Assembly: GCA_011051755.1 (NCBI GenBank)
Contig: DRKN01000040.1
Coordinates: 1 to 45,198, forward strand
Length of the DNA stretch: 45,198 bases
Source: Gammaproteobacteria bacterium
Lineage (GTDB): Bacteria > Pseudomonadota > Gammaproteobacteria > SZUA-152
Reading direction: 5' to 3'
Shown: positions 1 to 14,770 of the stretch, piece after piece
Position numbering within the stretch: the stretch's first letter is position 1
Layout of the letters: the number at the start of each line of letters is the position of its first letter
Translations under genes and position numbers: made by a program
The notes under the pieces: generated by a model
Seen by the model: only the letters and a program-made list of their open reading frames with translations
Databases searched by the model: none
What the model was told of the DNA's origin: nothing

Positions 1-2
1 TT

Positions 3-260
3 ACCGGCGGTTGCTCGAAGATGGAGGGCGTTATCGAACTGGCGGAAGAGGTGTTCCATATGCCGGTGCGTCTGGGTGTGCCGCAGCATGTCAGCGGTCT
101 GGTGGATGTGGTGCGTAATCCCATTCACTCCACGGGTGTCGGCCTGTTGCTGTACGGCCATCAGCATGCCGGTGAGCAGCAGCGTCGGGAACAGCGTAGT
201 GAGTGGGCCGGTAAGGGCCTATGGGTACGCATGAAGAACTGGTTTCAAGGCAATTTTTGA
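3..260 (+). CDS. ftsA: Cell division protein FtsA, C-terminal part (truncated by window start)
   Basis: Open frame from the window edge (TGGCSKMEGVIELAEEVFHMPVRLGVPQ...WFQGNF) typical of the FtsA C-terminus; immediately upstream of ftsZ. Confidence 0.93.
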   Translation, partial: TGGCSKMEGVIELAEEVFHMPVRLGVPQHVSGLVDVVRNPIHSTGVGLLLYGHQHAGEQQRREQRSEWAGKGLWVRMKNWFQGNF

Positions 261-322
261 TTTTTTAACACGTAATTTTTACGACTGACGAATAGTCAAT
301 TTCAACCAAGAGGGTCAAGGCC

Positions 323-1474
323 ATGTTTGAACTGATGGAGACCAATGTCGCGGGTGCCGTCATCAAGGTGATCGGTGTCGGTGGTGGTGGTGGTAATGCC
401 GTGGAGCACATGCTCACGCAGAGTATCGACGGGGTGGATTTTATCTGCACCAATACCGATGCCCAGGCACTGAAAAATTCCTCGGCGCGCACCGTGTTGC
501 AGATGGGCAACAATGTCACCAAGGGACTGGGCGCCGGCGCCAATCCCGATGTCGGCCGTCAGGCCGCGCTGGAGGATCGTGAGCGTCTCGTGGAGCTGAT
601 CGAGGGCGCCGATATGGTGTTTATCACCGCCGGCATGGGCGGTGGTACCGGCACCGGTGGCGCACCGGTGGTGGCGCAGATCGCCAAGGAGCTGGGCGTG
701 TTGACGGTGGCGGTGGTCACCAAGCCTTTTCCTTTCGAGGGCAGGAAGCGCATGGATATCGCCGACCGGGGTATCGAGGCGTTGTCGGAGTATGTCGATT
801 CGCTGATTACCATTCCCAATGAGAAGCTGATGAGTGTGCTGGGCGCCGACATGACCCTGCTGGATGTGTTCAAGGCCGCCAATGACGTGTTGCTGGGGGC
901 GGTGCAGGGCATTGCCGAGCTGATCACTCGTCCGGGCCTGATCAATGTCGATTTTGCCGATGTGCGCACGGTGATGTCGGAGATGGGCATGGCTATGATG
1001 GGTACCGGCTATGCCGAGGGCACGGATCGCGCCCGCGCCGCTGCCGAGGCCGCCGTGGCCAGTCCGCTGCTGGAGAGCATCGACCTGGCGGGTGCGCGCG
1101 GTATCCTGGTGAATGTGACCGCCGGCATGGACATGACCATTGGTGAGTTCGATGCGGTGGGTAGTACCGTGAAAGACTTTGCCTCCGAAAACGCCACCGT
1201 GGTGGTGGGTACCGTGATCGATCCGGAAATGTCCAATGGCCTGCGTGTCACGGTGGTGGCGACGGGTCTGGGAAACAGCAAGGTCGAGACGCTGGACAAG
1301 CCGGTCAAACTGGTGCCGCCAAAGACCGCCGAGGGTAGCGTGGACTACGGTGAGCTGGATCGGCCGACGGTGATTCGCAACAAGGCGGTGGCCGGTGAAC
1401 GCTTTGCCGCCACCGCTGACGGCAATATGGACTATCTGGAAATCCCGGCCTTTTTGCGTCGTCAGGCGGACTGA
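323..1474 (+). CDS. ftsZ: Cell division protein FtsZ
   Basis: Tubulin signature GGGTGTGGAP, N-terminal GVGGGGGNAVEHM, C-terminal peptide DYLEIPAFLRRQAD. Confidence 0.99.
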   Translation: MFELMETNVAGAVIKVIGVGGGGGNAVEHMLTQSIDGVDFICTNTDAQALKNSSARTVLQMGNNVTKGLGAGANPDVGRQAALEDRERLVELIEGADMVFITAGMGGGTGTGGAPVVAQIAKELGVLTVAVVTKPFPFEGRKRMDIADRGIEALSEYVDSLITIPNEKLMSVLGADMTLLDVFKAANDVLLGAVQGIAELITRPGLINVDFADVRTVMSEMGMAMMGTGYAEGTDRARAAAEAAVASPLLESIDLAGARGILVNVTAGMDMTIGEFDAVGSTVKDFASENATVVVGTVIDPEMSNGLRVTVVATGLGNSKVETLDKPVKLVPPKTAEGSVDYGELDRPTVIRNKAVAGERFAATADGNMDYLEIPAFLRRQAD

Positions 1475-1628
1475 TGGCTCAAGTTGTCGAATGATTTTGC
1501 CGATTTAGAGGGGATGGCCCGAACCCGGCAGGCTCCTAGGCAGGGTTTTGGTACTGTGGTAGCATGCACGTCTTCTGCGTGGCTCGGTGCCGGGCGAACC
1601 TTCATTATCCTCCTGAATCGACTGAACA

Positions 1629-2540
1629 ATGATCAAGCAACGTACACTGAAGAATGTTATTCGTGCCACGGGTATCGGCCTGCACACCGGCGAAAAGGTC
1701 TATCTGACCTTGAGGCCGGCGGCGGTGGATACCGGCATCGTGTTTCGGCGCGTGGATCTTGATGAGCCGGTCGAGATCGAGGCCAGGCCGGAAAATGTCG
1801 GCGACACGCGTCTGTCCACCACCTTGGTGAAGGGCGATGTGCGCATTTCCACCGTCGAGCATCTGTTGTCAGCGATGGCCGGCCTGGGTATCGACAATGC
1901 TTACATCGACGTCAGTTCCGCCGAGGTGCCGATCATGGATGGCAGCGCCGGACCCTTCGTTTTCCTGATCCAGTCGGCGGGTATTGAAGATCAGAATGTG
2001 CCCAAGCGCTTTATCCGCATCAAAAAGACGGTGATCGTGGAAGACGGCGACAAGTGGGCCCGCTTTGATCCCTTCGAAGGCTTCAAGGTCTCCTTTAATA
2101 TCGATTTTGAACACCCGGTGTTCAAGAACAGCGTGCAGACGACTACGGTGGATTTTTCCAGCACCTCCTTCGTCAAGGAAGTCAGCCGTGCGCGCACCTT
2201 CGGTTTCATGCGCGACATCGAGCAGTTGCGCGAGAACAATCTCGCCCTCGGCGGCAGTCACGACAATGCCATCGTGATGGATGATTACCGCGTGCTGAAC
2301 GAAGACGGGCTGCGTTATCACGACGAATTCGTCAAACACAAGGTACTGGATGCCATTGGCGATCTGTACCTGTTAGGTTGCAGTCTGATCGGTGCCTTCA
2401 GTGGCTGCAAGTCCGGCCATGCCTTGAACAACAGTCTGTTGCGGGCCCTGCTGGCCGATGAGTCGGCCTGGGAGTCGGCGACATTCGATGATTCGCGCAG
2501 CGCCCCCATTTCCTATACCCACCCCATGATGGCAAATTGA
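1629..2540 (+). CDS. lpxC: UDP-3-O-acyl-N-acetylglucosamine deacetylase
   Basis: [55 protein letters not shown]; follows ftsZ. Confidence 0.98.
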   Translation: MIKQRTLKNVIRATGIGLHTGEKVYLTLRPAAVDTGIVFRRVDLDEPVEIEARPENVGDTRLSTTLVKGDVRISTVEHLLSAMAGLGIDNAYIDVSSAEVPIMDGSAGPFVFLIQSAGIEDQNVPKRFIRIKKTVIVEDGDKWARFDPFEGFKVSFNIDFEHPVFKNSVQTTTVDFSSTSFVKEVSRARTFGFMRDIEQLRENNLALGGSHDNAIVMDDYRVLNEDGLRYHDEFVKHKVLDAIGDLYLLGCSLIGAFSGCKSGHALNNSLLRALLADESAWESATFDDSRSAPISYTHPMMAN

Positions 2541-2688
2541 CCGGTTCAACTTGTTACTTTGTGTCTGAATTGCTACCGTAACGGCCCGCTGTGGGCGTTT
2601 TTGGTGTGTTTCGGCTAAAGCTTTTGCGCCGGATTTCGATTAAGTTGATAGGTTACGATTAGCCTGCTGTCTTTGCTGGCATTCCACT

Positions 2689-3201
2689 TCAGGCTTTTGT
2701 CGAGCCGTTGAGCGCCAGACGCCGCAGGGCCTCGGCAAGTTCGGGATCCTGAATTCCCTCAGCTGCGCTTCCCAGTGTCTCGGCTCCCGAAGGGGAAAGA
2801 GAGGCGCGGCGGGGTGGCGATGTTGGCCCTGCCGGCTCGCGGGCGGGTTGCGCCTTGAATCGCACCTTGCGCAAGGACTCAAGTCCCGGCTGGCTTTGCA
2901 GGATGTGCAGCACCGTCGGTGCCTGATAACGGAGCTGGGTGAGCCAGACGGGTGAATCCGCAGTCACGATAGCGGTGTCGGTGCGGATGTTGCAGAGACT
3001 GACATGCGGGCCCAGAGGTTCGCCCAGCGCGCCGCGCAGTATACGGTTCAGGGTCTGTAGCCGGTGGGCGTGAGCAAACAGCGCTTGCAGGCCATTATCG
3101 GCTGCGGCCAGAATGCTGGCCAGGCTCTTGCCGGGTGATCTTTTACGGACGGGCATGGCGCGAATGTCTTCGGATTGAAACAGAAAACCATTGTAGTTCA
3201 C
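2689..3201 (-). CDS. DUF721 domain protein (DciA-like)
   Basis: 170 aa ORF with LASILAAADNGLQALFAHAHRLQTLNRILRGALGEPLGPHVSLCNIRTDTAIVTADSPVWLTQLRYQ, typical DUF721/DciA pattern; located between lpxC and M23/secA. Confidence 0.75.
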   Translation of the reverse strand: MNYNGFLFQSEDIRAMPVRKRSPGKSLASILAAADNGLQALFAHAHRLQTLNRILRGALGEPLGPHVSLCNIRTDTAIVTADSPVWLTQLRYQAPTVLHILQSQPGLESLRKVRFKAQPAREPAGPTSPPRRASLSPSGAETLGSAAEGIQDPELAEALRRLALNGSTKA

Positions 3202-3262
3202 TGTGGTAACAGCTGGAAGCCGATACCTCGAAGCGGTGATAAACGGGAGCGGACGGCGCGGT

Positions 3263-4192
3263 ATGAATATTATCTTTGTTGGCCAGCGGGGAGGCAGGAT
3301 CTGTACGTTGACGGTGACGCGCGCTGCGGTGACATTGGCGTCGTTGCTGGCATTTGTCGTTGTCCCCTCCCTGTTGGTGTTGGGTGGTTATTGGGTGTCA
3401 CAAAAGACCGCCCCCCCCAGTCAGGACACATTGCTGATGAGTTCCTGGCAGCAGGAGATGCTGGCCCAGCGTGAAGAAATTACCGGTGTTCAGCGCCGGG
3501 CGCGTGAAAATATGGATGCTCTGGCCCTGCGCCTGGGTGAATTGCAGGCCAAGGTCATCCGTCTGGATGCCCTGGGTGAGCGCCTGACCGAGGTGGCGGA
3601 TCTCGACAAGGGAGAGTTTGATTTCTCCTCCAAGCCCGCTGTTGGCGGCCCGGAATCGGCTTCCGTCCCTGAAGCGATACCGCTGGCGGATTTTGTGCAG
3701 TCACTCGAGAGCCTTTCTCTCCAGTTGGATGATCGCGCCGAGCAGCTGGGTCTGCTGGAAACCCTACTCATGAGCCGTAATCTGCAAGATGCGGTATTTC
3801 CCGCCGGGCGCCCTATCAAGCGCGGCTGGATTTCATCTTATTATGGCATGCGCACCGACCCCTTCAGTGGCCGCCGTGAACACCACAAGGGCATGGATTT
3901 CGCGGGCAAGGCCGGTAGCGAAGTGATCGCCGTGGGCGCCGGCGTGGTGACCTGGGCCGGCAGCCGCTATGGCTATGGCAACCTGGTGGAAGTCAATCAT
4001 GGTAATGGTTATGTCACCCGCTACGGGCATAACGAGACGATACTGGTTGGGATGGGGGAGGCGGTGAAAAAGGGCCAGACGCTGGCGAAGATGGGTTCCA
4101 CCGGCCGCTCCACCGGCCCGCATGTGCATTTCGAGGTGCACTACAAGGGCCAGCCCGTCGATCCCAAGAAATACATCCTGGCCTCCCGTTGA
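3263..4192 (+). CDS. M23 family metallopeptidase (murein endopeptidase-like), N-terminal membrane anchor
   Basis: LytM motifs GMRTDPFSGRREHHKGMDFAGKAGSEV and STGPHVHFEVHYKGQPVDPKKYI; start taken at internal ATG 3263. Confidence 0.92.
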   Translation: MNIIFVGQRGGRICTLTVTRAAVTLASLLAFVVVPSLLVLGGYWVSQKTAPPSQDTLLMSSWQQEMLAQREEITGVQRRARENMDALALRLGELQAKVIRLDALGERLTEVADLDKGEFDFSSKPAVGGPESASVPEAIPLADFVQSLESLSLQLDDRAEQLGLLETLLMSRNLQDAVFPAGRPIKRGWISSYYGMRTDPFSGRREHHKGMDFAGKAGSEVIAVGAGVVTWAGSRYGYGNLVEVNHGNGYVTRYGHNETILVGMGEAVKKGQTLAKMGSTGRSTGPHVHFEVHYKGQPVDPKKYILASR

Positions 4193-4307
4193 TCAGTGCG
4201 GGAAAGCAATAATTATTCTCTAAACCTCTGATCCCCGTTATAATCCCAGCCCTTGTCCGGCGTGCTTGTGTGTGCGCTGCCTATTCCTGTATCGATGTGA
4301 AAAAAAC

Positions 4308-7034
<2,727 letters not shown>

Positions 7035-7061
7035 CCTGATCCAAGCGAAGTTGTGAAAGGG

Positions 7062-7094
7062 GCGCGCAGGATGACACATCTTGCGCGCTTTTTT
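7062..7094 (+). terminator. Rho-independent terminator-like hairpin after secA
   Basis: gcgcgcagg-atgacaca-tcttgcgcgc followed by ttttttat. Confidence 0.7.
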
Positions 7095-7128
7095 ATGCGT
7101 CCCGTGAGCCTCTTGCAAAACTCTCGCT

Positions 7129-7209
7129 GGTAGGGTGATGGGCTCGTTTTGTGTGCTCACGCGGTTGATTCACATTTCTCGTGGGCATGGAAAGCCTGCC
7201 CACCCTACC
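7129..7209. repeat. Short MITE-like element with terminal inverted repeats GGTAGGGTG/CACCCTACC
   Basis: ggtagggtg...gtgtgctcacgcggttgattc...cgtgggcatggaaagcctgcccaccctacc; related sequence at about 28964-29000 and 43707-43845. Confidence 0.7.
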
Positions 7210-7334
7210 AGGCTGACCCTTCCGCGTTAGCCTGATCGTTGAACTGTTGGAGTGATTGGCTTGTGCCGTGGGTAGGATTGCCGCTAACATCCGTAGACTG
7301 TTTTTGTTCCCATTTTGTCAGAGTTGAGGGCGTC

Positions 7335-8552
7335 ATGAGCGTCGGTAAGCAACCACTTCCTGTTATGCATGCGGTGCCCGGACTGCGTCTGGCGGCCACC
7401 TGTGCCGGTATCAAGCAGGAGGGGCGTCGTGATGTGGTGCTGATGGCGCTGGACGAAGGCACGCAGGTGGCGGCGGTGTTTACCCGCAATGCCTTCTGCG
7501 CTGCGCCGGTGCATATCTGCCGTGCGCATCTGTCGCAGAGCGCGCCACGTTATCTGCTCACCAACACCGGCAATGCCAATGCCGGTACCGGTGAGCAGGG
7601 CGTGCGTGATGGTCTGGCCTGTTGTGAGGCAGTGGCGCAGGCGGCGGGTTGTGCGACGGCGGCTGTATTGCCTTTTTCCACTGGGGTCATTGGCGAGCCT
7701 CTGCCGGTGGAGAAAATCACCACCGCCGTGCCCGCCCTGCTGGCGGCCCTCGGCGATGACGGCTGGGCCGATGCGGCGCACGGTATTCTGACCACTGACA
7801 CCGTGCCCAAGGGTGTCTCGATGCAGGTGAGCATCGATGGCGTACTGGTGACCGTCACCGGTATCGCCAAGGGCTCCGGCATGATCCGCCCCGATATGGC
7901 CACCCTGCTGGCCTATATCGCCACCGATGCGCAGGTGGCGCAGCCGGTATTGCAGGCCTGTCTCGAGCAGGCCGTGGCACGCTCCTTCAACCGCATCACG
8001 GTGGATGGCGATACCTCCACCAATGATTCCTGCCTGTTGATGGCCACCGGCCGGTCGGCGTTGCGTATCGGGCAGGCTGATGGTTCGGCCTTCGAGGCGC
8101 TGTGTACGGCGGTGAGCGAGGTGTGCGAATCACTGGCGCAGGCCATGGTGCGCGATGGCGAAGGCGCCACCAAGCTGATGACCATCGACGTGCAGGGCGG
8201 TCTCAATAGTGAGGAATGTCTGCTGGTGGCCTACGCCATCGCCCATTCGCCACTGGTGAAGACGGCCTTTTTCGCGGCGGATCCCAACTGGGGACGCATC
8301 CTTGCCGTGGTTGGTCGCGCCGGTCTAAAAAACCTGGATATCAATGCCGTGCAGCTGTTTCTCGACGATGTGTGCATCGTCCGTGACGGCGGTCGGGCGT
8401 CCGAATACACCGAGGAGGCCGGGCAGGCGGTGATGGATCGTGACGAGATCAATATCTGCGTGGTGTTGGGGCGGGGTGAGGCCTGTGAGCAGGTGTGGAG
8501 CTGTGATCTGTCTTATGACTATGTGCGCATCAATGCGGAATACAGGACTTGA
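7335..8552 (+). CDS. argJ: Bifunctional glutamate N-acetyltransferase/amino-acid acetyltransferase ArgJ
   Basis: AAVFTRNAFCAAPV, TGNANAGTGEQG, KGSGMIRPDMATLLAYIATDA, DPNWGRILAVVGRAG; start taken at ATG 7335. Confidence 0.97.
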   Translation: MSVGKQPLPVMHAVPGLRLAATCAGIKQEGRRDVVLMALDEGTQVAAVFTRNAFCAAPVHICRAHLSQSAPRYLLTNTGNANAGTGEQGVRDGLACCEAVAQAAGCATAAVLPFSTGVIGEPLPVEKITTAVPALLAALGDDGWADAAHGILTTDTVPKGVSMQVSIDGVLVTVTGIAKGSGMIRPDMATLLAYIATDAQVAQPVLQACLEQAVARSFNRITVDGDTSTNDSCLLMATGRSALRIGQADGSAFEALCTAVSEVCESLAQAMVRDGEGATKLMTIDVQGGLNSEECLLVAYAIAHSPLVKTAFFAADPNWGRILAVVGRAGLKNLDINAVQLFLDDVCIVRDGGRASEYTEEAGQAVMDRDEINICVVLGRGEACEQVWSCDLSYDYVRINAEYRT

Positions 8553-8565
8553 GGCTGGAGGGGGG

Positions 8566-8599
8566 TAGGTTGGGGTGAGCTTGCGAACCCCAACCGACG
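8566..8599. repeat. Palindromic repeat GGTTGGGGT-10 nt-ACCCCAACC downstream of argJ
   Basis: ggttggggt gagcttgcga accccaacc; 9-bp perfect stem. Confidence 0.6.
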
Positions 8600-8633
8600 G
8601 ATGAATGCAGGCATGGAGCTGGGTGTGTTGGAT

Positions 8634-8652
8634 CTGAACCCTCGGGTTCAGG
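8634..8652. repeat. Short palindrome ctgaaccctcgggttcag (family with copies near 41725 and 41791)
   Basis: Stem CTGAACCC/GGGTTCAG; near-identical palindromes between glyA and nrdR. Confidence 0.6.
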
Positions 8653-8666
8653 TTGGAGGCAAGGGC

Positions 8667-9614
8667 ATGAGCGAATCGGTAGTGCAGGTGGTCGCGGCAG
8701 CGGTGTTCGACGGTGAGGGCCGGGTGCTGATCGCCCGCCGCGCCGACGATGTCCACCAGGGCGGTCTGTGGGAGTTTCCGGGCGGTAAGCTGGAGGCGGG
8801 CGAGGATGCGCGCAGCGCGCTGCGACGCGAGCTGGCGGAGGAGGTCGGCATTCGCGTCTCGGCGGCGCGGCCGCTGATCCGTGTGCGCCACGACTACCCG
8901 GACAAGTCGGTGCTGCTGGATGTGTGGCGGGTGGACGGCTTCGAAGGCGAGGCGCACGGCCGTGAGGGCCAGCCGCTGCAATGGGTCGCCCCCGCGTCAC
9001 TCGGCGAGTACGACTTTCCCGCCGCCAACGCGCCCATCGTGGGCGCCGTGCAGCTGCCCGATGCCTACCTGATCACCCCCGACCTCGGCGACACGCCGCC
9101 GGCGGATTTTCTGCGCCACCTGGAATGGCGTCTACAAGCCGGTATCCGCCTGGTGCAGTTGCGTGCCAAGTCCTTGGGCGAGAGTAAGTATTCACATCTG
9201 GCGCGTGAGGTGGCGGCCCTTTGCCATCGTCATGGGGCGCGCCTGCTGCTCAATGCCGATGCTGCACAGGTGCAGGCGACCGGGGCCGATGGCGTGCACC
9301 TCAGCAGCGGCGCTTTGCGCAGGTGCAAGGCCCGGCCATTGGCGGCGGGGCTGGTGGCGGTTTCCTGTCACGACGCTGATGAGTTGGCGCAGGCTGCCGC
9401 CATCCGTGCCGATTTCGCCCTGCTATCACCGGTGGCGGCGACCGCCAGCCACCCGGATATCGAGCCGATGGGCTGGGCGCGTTTCCGCGAACGGGTGGCG
9501 CTGGCACCGTTTCCGGTCTATGCCCTGGGTGGCATGGGGCTGGATGATATCGAGACGGCCTGGGCGCACGGCGGCCAGGGCGTCGCCGCGATCCGCGCCC
9601 TGTGGGAGGCCTGA
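8667..9614 (+). CDS. Nudix hydrolase (MutT-like) fused to thiamine phosphate synthase (ThiE/TenI-like) domain
   Basis: Nudix box GGKLEAGEDARSALRRELAEEVGI; C-terminal half RLVQLRAKSLGES...LLLNADAAQVQATGADGVHLSS...VSCHDADEL...YALGGM; start taken at ATG 8667. Confidence 0.9.
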   Translation: MSESVVQVVAAAVFDGEGRVLIARRADDVHQGGLWEFPGGKLEAGEDARSALRRELAEEVGIRVSAARPLIRVRHDYPDKSVLLDVWRVDGFEGEAHGREGQPLQWVAPASLGEYDFPAANAPIVGAVQLPDAYLITPDLGDTPPADFLRHLEWRLQAGIRLVQLRAKSLGESKYSHLAREVAALCHRHGARLLLNADAAQVQATGADGVHLSSGALRRCKARPLAAGLVAVSCHDADELAQAAAIRADFALLSPVAATASHPDIEPMGWARFRERVALAPFPVYALGGMGLDDIETAWAHGGQGVAAIRALWEA

Positions 9615-9622
9615 TGCGGCTT

Positions 9623-10021
9623 TCAGTGCAGGGCGTTGGGGCGTGACAGGGTGAAGGCGGGAACCTCCGCGTCGAAGGGTTGCCCCGCGTCGCTGACCAT
9701 TTGATAGCTGCCTTCCATGCTACCGACGGGGGTTTCCAGTACCGTGCCGCTGGTGTACTGAAAGGTCTCGCCGGGGCGCAGGTAGGGGTGTTCACCAACC
9801 ACGCCTTCGCCATGCACTTCCTGGGTGTTGCCGTTGGCGTCGTTGATGATCCAGTGTCGTGTCATCAGCCGCGCCGGCCGTTTGCCGGTGTTGCGCAGGG
9901 TAATGGTATAGGCGAACACATAGCGGTCGTCTTCCGGCTGTGACTGCTCTTCGATGTAATTCGTCGCGACTTCGACTTCAATGTGGTTATCACTGTTACG
10001 CGCGTCATTGGGCTGATTCAT
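9623..10021 (-). CDS. apaG: ApaG protein
   Basis: YVFAYTITLRNTGKRPARLMTRHWIINDANGNTQEVHGEGVVGEHPYLRPGETFQYTSGT. Confidence 0.95.
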   Translation of the reverse strand: MNQPNDARNSDNHIEVEVATNYIEEQSQPEDDRYVFAYTITLRNTGKRPARLMTRHWIINDANGNTQEVHGEGVVGEHPYLRPGETFQYTSGTVLETPVGSMEGSYQMVSDAGQPFDAEVPAFTLSRPNALH

Positions 10022-10267
10022 GCCGGTTTCCTGATAGTGCCTGAGGGGATTTCTGGTTGATTTAGGGCCATATTACTATGGGGATGGTGTGTCTGTCTGT
10101 GATCTGCTGTCCCTCCCAGGCAGGGTGAAGGTATGGTGCGGTAGCCCCGGCCGGTAGGGCGTTTTCCGTTGAGCTGGACGATGAGGGTGGTTTTGTCACC
10201 GTTGCGGCGTGTCCAGGTGAGTGCGTCGTTACGATTTCACCGAAACACCGCCATGCCCGTATATTTC

Positions 10268-12022
10268 TTATTGCGTGGCGGCCAGGCCTTCCACGCGGGG
10301 ATCGGCGGCGGCGCTGACCAGCGTGCGCTTTTTATCCCAGACCACGGCCTGCATATTGCCCCAGCCCTGTGTGAATTCACGCAGGGTATGGCCGCGTAAT
10401 TCCAGCCCGGCCACTTCATCTTTGCTGAGGGCTGCCGTTTCGTAGTGCACCACATCGGGCAGGTATTGGTGATGAAAGCGTGGCAGGCCGACCATACTGC
10501 GGGCATCGCCACCGGCCGCAAAATCCAATGCGGCCAATAGCAGCATGCTGATGATGCGGCTGCCGCCGGGGGTGCCAACCACCGCCACGCCACGCTCTGT
10601 CTGTAAAAAACTGGGTGACATGCTGGACAGTGGGCGTTTGCCCGGGGCGATGGCATTGGCCTCACCGCCGACCAGCCCGTATACATTGGGGGTGCCGGGG
10701 CGGGCGGAAAAATCATCCATTTCATCGTTGAGTAATACACCGGTACCGGGGGCGACGAAGCCGGAGCCGAAGGGATAATTGATGGTCAGGGTGGCGGCCA
10801 CACGGTTGCCCGCGTGGTCGAGGATGGAGAAGTGGGTGGTGTCGCGCCCCTTGGGGCCGGTTTCCACGCCGGGCAGATAGTCGCTGGGCAGGGCGCGGTC
10901 GGGGCGGATGGCGGCGCGCAGGCCGTCGGCGTAATAAGGATGCAGCAGCCGTTCGGCGGGGATGCGGGTAAAATCCGGGTCGCCCAGATAGACCGCCCGG
11001 TCGCGGTAGGCGCGGCGCATGGCCTCGATGATCAGGTGTTTGCGGGTGACGCTGTCCTGTGCGTTGAGATTGAAACCGGAGAGGATATTCAATGTGGTTG
11101 CCAGCGTGATGCCTCCCGAGGAGGGTGGCGCCGCCGAGGTGATGCGCATTTCGCCGTGCGGGCTGCGGTAGCGGGCGCGGATCGGTTCGCGCTCGATGAT
11201 ACGGTAGCTTGCCAGATCCGGCAGTGTCCAGATACCGCCGGCGTTACGTACGCCATCGACCAGCTTTTTCGCCACCGAACCACGGTAAAAGCCGTCGTGG
11301 CCCCGCTGTGCGATGGTCTCAAGGGTGTCGGCCAGCGCTGGCTGGCGGATCAGATGACCTTCGGGTGGTACCTCATTGTCTTGCAGAAACAGTGCCGCGG
11401 CGGCTGGCGAAGCGCGCAGGGCCGCGAGGCGGAATGTCGCCATACGACGGTAGTGCCCGCTGACCGCAAAGCCCTCGCGGGCCTGCTGAATGGCCGGAGC
11501 CAGACTGCGTGCCAGTGACAGGCGACCGTAATGTTCGGCCAGACGCACCATGCCTGCCGGAATGCCGGGGATGCCGGCGGCCAGCGGGCCGTCGATGGAC
11601 AGGCCTTTGATTACTTCGCCATCGGTGCCGAGATACATGTCCCGGTGGGCTGCTTGCGGGGCCGTTTCGCGGCCATCGAGCAGGGTCTCGAAGCCGTCTT
11701 TCGCGCGGTGCAGCAGCCAAAAACCACCGCCGCCGAGCCCCGAGCCGGTGGGCTCCACCACCGCCAGCATGGCGGTTACCGCTACTGCGGCGTCGAAGGC
11801 GTTGCCGTTCTGGGCGAGGATCTCCAGTCCGGCGCGGGTGGCCAGCGGATGTGCCGTGGCGATCCCGGCCTGCGGCGGGGTGGCTGCCGGTGCACTGCCC
11901 AGCCCCAGCATGAGCAGGGTGAAGACGACGGCATTGACGCGTTTCGCCCTCCGATGTTGCCGGTTCATGTTTGTGCCTTTTCCCTTGATGAAAACAGCTC
12001 CGTTGTCGGGGCCTTCCGCCAT
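10268..12022 (-). CDS. ggt: Gamma-glutamyltransferase (periplasmic)
   Basis: GGGFWLLHR, catalytic region GRDTTHFSILDHAGNRVAATLTINYPFGSG, GKRPLSSMSPSF, GTPGGSRI; likely start is internal ATG at 11968 (signal peptide MNRQHRRAKRVNAVVF). Confidence 0.95.
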   Translation of the reverse strand: MAEGPDNGAVFIKGKGTNMNRQHRRAKRVNAVVFTLLMLGLGSAPAATPPQAGIATAHPLATRAGLEILAQNGNAFDAAVAVTAMLAVVEPTGSGLGGGGFWLLHRAKDGFETLLDGRETAPQAAHRDMYLGTDGEVIKGLSIDGPLAAGIPGIPAGMVRLAEHYGRLSLARSLAPAIQQAREGFAVSGHYRRMATFRLAALRASPAAAALFLQDNEVPPEGHLIRQPALADTLETIAQRGHDGFYRGSVAKKLVDGVRNAGGIWTLPDLASYRIIEREPIRARYRSPHGEMRITSAAPPSSGGITLATTLNILSGFNLNAQDSVTRKHLIIEAMRRAYRDRAVYLGDPDFTRIPAERLLHPYYADGLRAAIRPDRALPSDYLPGVETGPKGRDTTHFSILDHAGNRVAATLTINYPFGSGFVAPGTGVLLNDEMDDFSARPGTPNVYGLVGGEANAIAPGKRPLSSMSPSFLQTERGVAVVGTPGGSRIISMLLLAALDFAAGGDARSMVGLPRFHHQYLPDVVHYETAALSKDEVAGLELRGHTLREFTQGWGNMQAVVWDKKRTLVSAAADPRVEGLAATQ

Positions 12023-12048
12023 GCCGGCCAGCTATCGTCGATCCACGC

Positions 12049-12826
<778 letters not shown>

Positions 12827-12858
12827 AGGGGAATTGTCGCATGGACGTACAGGGAAGG

Positions 12859-13443
12859 CTAAGTATGGGCCAGGCGGTACGTCACCTGACCGCTGGTTTT
12901 TTCTTTCAACAGCTGCCAGTCGGCGGGCAGGGGCAGTTCGCGCAGTGGGTTTTCTGTTTCCAGGTAAATGCGGGCGCCGGGGGTGAGCCAGCCCTTTTCC
13001 GCCAGCAGGTCGATGCTGGTTTTGATCAGGCCCTGCGCGAAGGGCGGGTCGAGGAATACGATGTCGTAGCGGGCGTCGTCGGGGCCGCGTTCGAGAAAAG
13101 TTTGCACCGCCATGTGCACGACGGCGGCAGCATTGGCATGGAGGCGTTGCAGGTTGGCTTCGATCTGGCGCGTGGCGGCGCTGGATTCATCCACCAGCAC
13201 CACTTGCGAGGCGCCACGCGACAGGGCCTCCAGTCCCAGCGCGCCGCTGCCGGCGAACAGGTCGAGGCAGCGTGCGCCGACGATCTCCGTTTGCAGCCAG
13301 TTGAACAGGGTCTCGCGCACCCGATCCGGGGTGGGACGCAGGCCAGGGATGTCCGGAAACTCCAGCCGTCGTCCCCGCCACTGGCCACCGATAATACGCA
13401 GACGGTTTTGTCCACCGCGCGTGCTGCGTCGCTGACGGCTCAT
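12859..13443 (-). CDS. rsmD: 16S rRNA (guanine(966)-N(2))-methyltransferase RsmD
   Basis: [36 protein letters not shown]...[20 protein letters not shown]...FLDPPF. Confidence 0.97.
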   Translation of the reverse strand: MSRQRRSTRGGQNRLRIIGGQWRGRRLEFPDIPGLRPTPDRVRETLFNWLQTEIVGARCLDLFAGSGALGLEALSRGASQVVLVDESSAATRQIEANLQRLHANAAAVVHMAVQTFLERGPDDARYDIVFLDPPFAQGLIKTSIDLLAEKGWLTPGARIYLETENPLRELPLPADWQLLKEKTSGQVTYRLAHT

Positions 13444-14451
<1,008 letters not shown>

Positions 14452-14731
14452 TCAGGTGATGGAGCCGGTGGTGCGTATGGTGGCTTTGTTGCCTGTGCCG
14501 AGTGGAATGGAAGGAGGGCAGTTGGTCAAGATCGGCGGAAATGAGAATCAGCTTCCCGCCGATGGGGCGTCTCTCGCCTAAAACACCTACTGTTGGTGCC
14601 ATGAACGCTGACAGACCCACTGAACCCGACACTAAACGACTACCCTAAAGTAGGTAGGTTAGCGCATTCGCTGCTGATGACTAACGCCATCAACCTTGCA
14701 CCGCCATCAACGCGCATGGGTCAAAACATGA

Positions 14732-14770
14732 AAATCAAAGTCACCGTCCAAAGACGGTGGTTTTAACCCA
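14732..14770. repeat. Strong hairpin resembling an IS200/IS605-type terminal structure (relic)
   Basis: aaagtCACCGTCcaaaGACGGTGgttttaaccc; no intact transposase nearby. Confidence 0.35.

Noticed and set aside
8667-9614. Nudix-ThiE fusion as a novel architecture
   Set aside because: This fusion is already familiar from other gammaproteobacteria, so it is listed only as a feature
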